Positions 1 through 4,160 of a stretch of DNA of 9,131 nucleotides are shown piece after piece. The DNA is from Lachnospiraceae bacterium (GTDB taxonomy: Bacteria > Bacillota_A > Clostridia > Lachnospirales > Lachnospiraceae). Location of the stretch: contig VSNT01000140.1 in assembly GCA_009774465.1 (NCBI GenBank), positions 1 through 9,131 on the forward strand. The letters are read 5' to 3'. Both the position numbers and the translations under genes were made by a program. Each line of letters starts with the position of its first letter. Position 1 is the stretch's first letter. The notes beneath the pieces were generated by a model. It did no database searches. It had not been told where the DNA came from and saw only the letters and a list, made by a program, of their open reading frames with translations.

Positions 1-18
1 GATATAACAATTAAAAGC

Positions 19-24
19 GAGGTG
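19..24 (+). promoter_or_regulatory. Ribosome binding site GAGGTG that sets the mob start
   Basis: GAGGTG lies 6 bases before the TTG at 31. The alternative GTG start at 22 is part of this same GAGGTG and has no good binding site of its own upstream (only AAAAGCGAG). The TTG at 31 is therefore preferred, which shortens the protein by three residues. Confidence 0.6.
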
Positions 25-30
25 AAAATA

Positions 31-1323
31 TTGAAAAAAGTTGATCGTAGTGTTGTTAGAAATGTAGCTTATACGAGGGATAAAGTAAGCAATATGGAGC
101 GACACAACGAAAGAAAAAATCAATATTACAATAATTGTGATGTGGAGCTTCAACGTGCTGAATGGAATATTCACTTTAAGAAATGTGAAAATGGGTATTT
201 GCAGACTTTTGATGATATGCTTAAAAATGAAATAATTAGTACACGCGGATTGAAAAAAGATGCAAAAATTATTGATGAAATGATTTTTGATGTAAATTCA
301 GAATATTTTGAGAGTCATGGAGGTTATGAATATGCAAAACATTTTTTTAAAGAAGTATATCAAATGGCAGTGAAAGAGATCGGTGATGAACAATATATTT
401 TATCAGCAGTGATGCATGCTGATGAGAGAAATAAATTACTTTCAGAGAAGTATGGACATAATATTTATCATTATCATTTGCATGTTGTTTATGTTCCGGT
501 TGTCGATATGGAGGTTAAATGGACGAAACGTTGTAAAGATCCAGCACTTATTGGAACAGTCAAGGAGGTGGTAAAACAGGTTAGCAATAGTAAGAAATGG
601 CGGTCAGAAAAGGTTATTGGAAAGGATGGAAAAGAACATTTAGAGTATTCTTATTCATTGCTTCAAGACCGATATTTTGAACACATGCAACAGGCCGGAT
701 TCAAAGATTTTGAACGTGGTGAACGTGGTAGTACAGTTGAACATTTGAATGTTTTGGAATATAAAGTGCAAAAGGATAAAATGGTGTCCAATGATTTGAA
801 CAAGGCAATAAAGAAAAAGAAAAGCATTGATGGTGTTCTTAATGATGTTATTGGAAAAAAAGAACAGGCTGTCTCAGTTCTGGATGCAAAAATTGAAAAG
901 AATAAAAAACAGATTTTAGAATTAAAAAAAGATACTGCTGTGTTAAAACAAGAAGCTGTTTCTTTTGCCAAAATAGAAGATTTGGGAAAAAAGCATACTA
1001 TTCGCGGTGATATAGCTATTACACCGTCTGATTGGCAGAGGGTATCTGAACTTGCAAAAGAAGGAGTACGTTCACGAAGCATTATTGAGAAGCTGAAAAA
1101 GCAGATAAGTGATTTACTACATCAAATTTCAGCTTTGAAAAAGTTATTACAAAAATATGAGGGGCAGAGTGTTACTGATACTATGCGCTATTTTCAAGCG
1201 AAACAGAGGGCACCTAACCGTATGGCAGAGGTAATAGCAGAAATCATGCAGCAACCTTCTGAAAAATCAAAAGGTTATGATAGGCAGGAATATATACATA
1301 AACGGGACATGCAAGAACGGTAA
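31..1323 (+). CDS. mobV: MobV-family relaxase (Mob/Pre plasmid recombination enzyme)
   Basis: Relaxase of the MobV (Mob_Pre) family, which nicks oriT and leads the cut strand into the recipient; it belongs to the nested mobilizable element rather than to the ICE. The N-terminus has the family's RNVAYTR and ERHNERKN segments (residues 10-30 from TTG). The metal and catalytic region is HADE (129-132) followed by HYHLH (147-151); clostridial homologues have a longer spacer between the two parts than the compact HxDExxPHxH of pMV158 MobM. SLLQDRYFEHM and FERGERGSTVEH blocks follow. From about residue 250 the protein is Lys/Glu-rich and probably coiled coil, as is usual for the family's C-terminus. 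The 430-residue length is normal and the frame is intact. A GTG at 22 is an alternative start. The gene precedes tnpW by 45 bp, probably on one transcript. Family assignment is firm; function in mobilization is inferred. Confidence 0.9.
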   Translation: MKKVDRSVVRNVAYTRDKVSNMERHNERKNQYYNNCDVELQRAEWNIHFKKCENGYLQTFDDMLKNEIISTRGLKKDAKIIDEMIFDVNSEYFESHGGYEYAKHFFKEVYQMAVKEIGDEQYILSAVMHADERNKLLSEKYGHNIYHYHLHVVYVPVVDMEVKWTKRCKDPALIGTVKEVVKQVSNSKKWRSEKVIGKDGKEHLEYSYSLLQDRYFEHMQQAGFKDFERGERGSTVEHLNVLEYKVQKDKMVSNDLNKAIKKKKSIDGVLNDVIGKKEQAVSVLDAKIEKNKKQILELKKDTAVLKQEAVSFAKIEDLGKKHTIRGDIAITPSDWQRVSELAKEGVRSRSIIEKLKKQISDLLHQISALKKLLQKYEGQSVTDTMRYFQAKQRAPNRMAEVIAEIMQQPSEKSKGYDRQEYIHKRDMQER

Positions 1324-1368
1324 AGACTAATAGTCATTCTGTTCGGCTGGTAAAAAGGAGTAGGAAAT

Positions 1369-1536
1369 ATGGACGATAAAATAAAATTAAGCAGTAAACA
1401 GGAAATACCAAACATTAAAAAAAGGATAGGTGCGACTACTTATGAAGTAGCAATGCATTTCAGTACTTCGAGCAAAGAAAGTATGGAAGATAAAATTGAA
1501 AGGCTTATTCAGAATGATTGTATTGATTTGAAATAG
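1369..1536 (+). CDS. tnpW: TnpW-family transposon-encoded small protein (55 aa)
   Basis: A short protein, translated by hand from ATG at 1369 to TAG at 1534-1536, with AAGGAG (1355-1360) 8 bases upstream of the start. The core RIGATTYEVAMHFS (residues 19-32) and the end MEDKIERLIQND (39-50) match the TnpW family (PF14202) as I remember it: an IG-TTY-V-hydrophobic-H-F-S core followed by a DKI-RLI helix. Family members are small proteins of Tn4451-like elements, often next to a MobV relaxase or a large serine recombinase. Their function is not established; an accessory role in recombination or regulation is only a guess. The gene is the last one before the junction with virD4. Its presence is the main reason to call the segment Tn4451-like. 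Confidence 0.85.
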   Translation: MDDKIKLSSKQEIPNIKKRIGATTYEVAMHFSTSSKESMEDKIERLIQNDCIDLK

Positions 1537-1567
1537 CGCATTAAAAAAGTCCTTGACAAAATAATAC

Positions 1568-1580
1568 TAAAGGTACTTTA
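1568..1580. repeat. Small dyad TAAAG-GTA-CTTTA at the element/virD4 junction
   Basis: Five-base arms around a three-base centre form a perfect inverted repeat exactly where virD4 homology resumes (aaa ggt act encodes Lys-Gly-Thr). Dyad symmetry at the crossover is expected for a site-specific recombination site, so this could be part of the attR/attB site. A 5-bp arm is short enough to arise by chance in AT-rich DNA, and its partner site is not in the window. Confidence 0.35.
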
Positions 1581-2825
1581 TTGCCGGAGATGGGAAATAT
1601 GTTTGCAAAAAATGGGTATAGGATCAAAGTCTTAGATACCATTGATATGGGCAATTCAATGAAATATAATCCATTCCGCTATATCAATGAACCCAAGGAT
1701 ATCCTGACGCTTGCTAATACTCTGCAGAAAAACCTAAAGCCACCAGATGCCGGGCCGGCACAAGATCCCTTTTTTGATCAGGCAGCTCTTTTGTGGCTGC
1801 AGGCTGTAATTGGATATTTATGGTATGAAGCTCCGCCGGATGAACAGAATATTCCAACTCTTTTAGAGATTCTTGAAGCAGATGAAGTAAAGGAAGATGA
1901 TGAGAATTATAAAAATGCTGTGGATATGCTGTTTGAAGAGCTGGAAGAAAAGAATCCAAGGCACTTTGCGGTTAAGCAGAGAAAGAAATATAAGAAAGCC
2001 GCAGGCAAAACTGCTAAATCGATCCTGATTACCCTTGGTGCAAGCCTATCCCCTTTTGATATTCCGGATGTAAGCAGGCTGGTATCTGATGACGAACTGG
2101 AAGTTGATACTTACGGGGATAAAGGACAAAAAACAGCCCTGTTTGTAATCATTTCAGATACTGATACTACGTATAACTTTATTCCGGCTATTCTTTTTAC
2201 ACAAATGTTCAATGTTCTGTGCTATAAAGCAGATAAAGAATATAGAGGAAAGCTGCCGGTGTCAGTGCAGTTTATTTTAGATGAGTTTGCAAATATCGGA
2301 ACTATTCCCGGTTTTAAAACATTGATCACAACCATTCGAAGCAGGATGATTTCTGCAATCCTAATTCTGCAGACAAAAAGCCAGTTGAAAGACAACTATA
2401 AAGAAGCAGCGGAAACTATTATAGGAAACTGTGATACGTCAGTTTTCCTTGGAGGTCAGGAGCAAAGCACCTTAGAGGAATATGAAAAGTCGCTTGGGGA
2501 TGAAACCATTGATACTTATAATGATTCTAAAACATATTCTACAAATGAAAGTACCGGTGTTAATTATCAAAAGCTTGGCCGAAAACTACTTAATTTAAAT
2601 GAGCTGAAAACATTGGACAGAGATAAATGTATTGTCAATATTTCCGGTGTTGCGCCATTTTTGAGTGACAAATATCCGACAGCAGAGCATCCTAATTTCA
2701 AATATACTGTAGATTATGATGAAAAAAACTGGTTTGATTTCAAGAAATACCAGAAAGAGCAAAAAAAGAGTGCTGCTGCAAAACTGAAAAGAAGTGATGT
2801 ATACAAGTTGTATAGTGTATCGTAA
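1569..2825 (+). CDS. virD4: VirD4-type coupling protein, 5'-truncated by the inserted element
   Basis: Coupling ATPase that links the relaxase-DNA complex to the type IV channel at the membrane (VirD4/TraG family, CD1115-like). Homology begins at Lys-Gly-Thr, the end of the family's Asp-Pro-Lys-Gly-Thr segment just after Walker A, and runs to a normal C-terminus at TAA 2823-2825. Counting from TTG 1581, Walker B is ILDEFANIG (Asp234-Glu235); the LQTKSQLKDNY, NCDTSVFLGG and GVAPFLSDKY blocks follow. Full-length members are around 600 residues, so about 180-190 residues are missing, including the two membrane helices and Walker A. TGA at 1554-1556 closes the frame upstream. TTG 1581 has AAAGG 7 bases before it, and ATG 1590 or 1599 are other possible starts, so a soluble fragment might be made, but it could not bind ATP normally. 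If the insertion can excise, the gene is interrupted rather than dead. Confidence 0.9.
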   Translation, partial: KGTLLPEMGNMFAKNGYRIKVLDTIDMGNSMKYNPFRYINEPKDILTLANTLQKNLKPPDAGPAQDPFFDQAALLWLQAVIGYLWYEAPPDEQNIPTLLEILEADEVKEDDENYKNAVDMLFEELEEKNPRHFAVKQRKKYKKAAGKTAKSILITLGASLSPFDIPDVSRLVSDDELEVDTYGDKGQKTALFVIISDTDTTYNFIPAILFTQMFNVLCYKADKEYRGKLPVSVQFILDEFANIGTIPGFKTLITTIRSRMISAILILQTKSQLKDNYKEAAETIIGNCDTSVFLGGQEQSTLEEYEKSLGDETIDTYNDSKTYSTNESTGVNYQKLGRKLLNLNELKTLDRDKCIVNISGVAPFLSDKYPTAEHPNFKYTVDYDEKNWFDFKKYQKEQKKSAAAKLKRSDVYKLYSVS

Positions 2826-2868
2826 AACTAAATAAGGAACCTGAAAACAGAGATAACATCTCATCACC

Positions 2869-2894
2869 AGTCTTATGCGACGTCGCATAAGACT
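2869..2894. repeat. Perfect 26-bp palindrome between virD4 and maff2
   Basis: The 13-base arms are fully complementary with no mismatch; the core arms are GTCTTATGCGAC (2870-2881) and GTCGCATAAGAC (2882-2893), with one more A-T pair outside. In RNA this makes a stem of about 11 pairs with a 4-base loop, followed by only three U residues, so it is a weak candidate for a terminator or attenuator. As DNA it could be an operator for a dimeric repressor. It starts 43 bp after the virD4 stop in the only sizeable spacer of the operon. Confidence 0.85.
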
Positions 2895-2906
2895 TTACTA
2901 ATGTAG

Positions 2907-2939
2907 GGATGCCCATAAATGTAGCATCCTGTATTTATG
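2907..2939 (+). promoter_or_regulatory. Possible H-type pseudoknot in the maff2 leader
   Basis: Two interleaved inverted repeats are present. GGATGC (2907-2912) pairs with GCATCC (2924-2929), and CATAAAT (2914-2920), inside that loop, pairs with ATTTATG (2933-2939). Linkers are 1, 3 and 3 bases. The pairs can form a pseudoknot or act as alternative hairpins. The structure ends 4 bases before the GGAGG of maff2, so it could affect translation of that gene. The base pairing is seen; folding in the cell and a role are inferred, and the second stem is AT-rich and weak alone. Confidence 0.4.
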
Positions 2940-2943
2940 AAAT

Positions 2944-2948
2944 GGAGG
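2944..2948 (+). promoter_or_regulatory. Ribosome binding site GGAGG for maff2
   Basis: GGAGG lies 9 bases before the ATG at 2958. It rules out the in-frame upstream ATG at 2937, which precedes the site and would add seven residues (MKWRNNI) unlike the start of Maff2 proteins. Confidence 0.8.
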
Positions 2949-2957
2949 AATAACATA

Positions 2958-3185
2958 ATGGATTTAATAAACGACATTATTAATTTATCATCAGTTGCAA
3001 TAATGGCATTTGGTGCTGCAATAGCATTAGCAGGAGTTGTTGCAATTGGAGAAGGAAAATCCCAGCAGAATGCAGCTAAGCAGGAAGAAGGAATGACAAA
3101 AATTGTAGGCGGTGCAATTATTGCAGTAGCAGGTTTGGTGCTAATTCCCCAAATAGGCGAATTTATATTAAGTTCAGCCAAATAG
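2958..3185 (+). CDS. Maff2-family small membrane protein of the conjugation module
   Basis: A 75-residue protein starting MDLINDIINLSS. It has two hydrophobic helices (about residues 12-31 and 49-66) joined by a polar, Lys/Gln/Glu-rich loop (GEGKSQQNAAKQEEGMTK). Small Gly/Ala-rich helices with a polar connecting loop and a position between virD4 and the VirB6-like gene are hallmarks of the Maff2 family (PF12750). The size, two-helix layout and operon position resemble VirB2/TrbC pilin subunits, so a structural role in the channel or a short pilus is possible, but this is inference; no cleavable signal peptide is obvious. The gene is followed after 30 bp by the virB6-like gene. It is the only gene of the operon with a structured leader, which may tune its expression. 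Confidence 0.85.
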   Translation: MDLINDIINLSSVAIMAFGAAIALAGVVAIGEGKSQQNAAKQEEGMTKIVGGAIIAVAGLVLIPQIGEFILSSAK

Positions 3186-3215
3186 CAGAAAATTTAATGA
3201 GAAAGAGAGAAGTAT

Positions 3216-4127
3216 ATGTTTGGCAGTGAATTTATTGATAACCTTCTACAGTCTGTCTGGAAATCCATGTATCAAGGTTTATATAATGTTACAGGAGCTG
3301 TATTCAATAAAATACAGGATGTGCTAAGTGACGGAATTCTTCGTTCCAGAAACATACTTAACAGTACACCCCAGGAATGGAACGAAACAGCTTTTTCATT
3401 TATTAAAGGAGTGGCTGAGAATGCAGCCATTCCTATAGCTGGATGTATCATAACCTTTATTTTCTGCTGGCAGCTCATCAGCATGATGCAGGAAAGCAAT
3501 CAGATGCACAATATTAAGCCCGAAACTATAATGCTTTTACTAATGAAGCTGGTGATCTGTCTTTTAGTCTGTGCAAATTCCTTTAAGATCGTATGTGGAT
3601 TGTTTGATCTGGGGCATTGGGCTACAGAACACATTACGTTTGTAGAGATCAATAATCCAAGCGGAAGTGGAATCGATTTTAGTTCGATATTAGATGCGAC
3701 TTTAGATGAATATAATTTTGGTGACGTAATGACCATGCTGGTGAACCTTATTATGACTGTAATAGCGGAAGGAATTGTATATGTCCTTAATGTGGTCATG
3801 ATAATAAAAGTCAGCATGTGGTACTTGGAGCTGTTAATTTATGCATCTGCTGCGCCTATTCCATTTTCCACATTTATTAATAAGGAATGGGGGCAGGTAG
3901 GAATGAATTATTTACGCAAAATACTTGCCATGTCATTTGAAGGCTTTTTTATGATAGTCGCATTCGGAATTTATGAAGCAATGGTAATCAACATAATTGT
4001 AAGTAATGGGAATGCTCCTGATAAATACATGATGAGTATAGTAACCACATGTGGATGCGGTTTCGGGCTTATCATGATTTTGAATAAAACAGGTTCCATA
4101 GCTTCATCCATCTTTAATGCCCATTAA
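3216..4127 (+). CDS. VirB6/TrbL-like conjugal transfer membrane protein (CD1112-like)
   Basis: A 303-residue polytopic inner membrane protein, probably the channel core of the type IV secretion system. An amphipathic N-terminal region (1-65) is followed by hydrophobic segments at about 68-90, 104-129, 171-198, 202-220, 235-262 and 271-292. The loop NPSGSGIDFSSILDATLDEYNFGDV (about 147-171) lies between the second and third segments. The layout and the APIPFSTF-NKEWGQVGMNYLRKILAMSFEGFFM stretch fit the CD1112 subgroup of VirB6/TrbL-like proteins known from clostridial ICEs. The ribosome binding site is weak: only a purine stretch, AGAAAGAGAGAAG (3200-3212), precedes ATG 3216. That could keep expression below maff2. 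The virB4 gene follows after 33 bp. Partners would be VirB4 and Maff2. The VirB6-like role is inferred from family and context; the topology count is by eye. Confidence 0.85.
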   Translation: MFGSEFIDNLLQSVWKSMYQGLYNVTGAVFNKIQDVLSDGILRSRNILNSTPQEWNETAFSFIKGVAENAAIPIAGCIITFIFCWQLISMMQESNQMHNIKPETIMLLLMKLVICLLVCANSFKIVCGLFDLGHWATEHITFVEINNPSGSGIDFSSILDATLDEYNFGDVMTMLVNLIMTVIAEGIVYVLNVVMIIKVSMWYLELLIYASAAPIPFSTFINKEWGQVGMNYLRKILAMSFEGFFMIVAFGIYEAMVINIIVSNGNAPDKYMMSIVTTCGCGFGLIMILNKTGSIASSIFNAH

Positions 4128-4160
4128 TGATAATACACAGGAAAGGAGCAAATCAGTAAA

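Larger units (their letters stand above)
1..1568 (+). mobile_element. Right-end part of a Tn4451-like mobilizable element nested in the ICE (partial)
   Basis: This segment carries a MobV relaxase gene followed by a TnpW-family gene, a pair known from Tn4451-type mobilizable transposons of clostridia. Immediately to the right, virD4 homology begins in mid-gene at about 1569, so the element's right boundary is placed near 1568; it could be off by several bases. The segment is visibly more AT-rich and uses different codons from the transfer genes to its right, which fits a separate origin. No recombinase gene lies between tnpW and the boundary, so any integrase must be left of the window or lost. 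No oriT can be seen; for MobV elements it normally lies upstream of mob, which is outside the window. The boundary is inferred from the reading frame, not from a seen duplicate att site. Confidence 0.68.

Noticed and set aside
1..21. oriT upstream of mob
   Set aside because: Only 21 bases precede the relaxase's earliest start in the window and they show no inverted repeat or nick-site pattern.
562..570. AAGGAGGTG inside mob as an internal translation start
   Set aside because: It encodes Lys-Glu-Val-Val in the middle of the relaxase domain, and no family member is known to start there; it shows that such strings arise by codon chance.
663..1082. Open reading frame of 139 codons on the minus strand inside mob
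   Set aside because: It lies wholly opposite a well-supported relaxase, its product is a Phe/Ser/Leu-rich antisense of Lys/Glu-rich coiled coil, and no family was recognised.
1325..1335. GACTA-A-TAGTC after the mob stop as a terminator
   Set aside because: Five pairs with one central base cannot form a usable hairpin and no T run follows; tnpW begins shortly after.
2873..3181. Minus-strand frame of 102 codons opposite maff2
   Set aside because: It is the mirror of the Maff2 coding sequence and includes part of the palindrome; no binding site or recognisable domain supports it.
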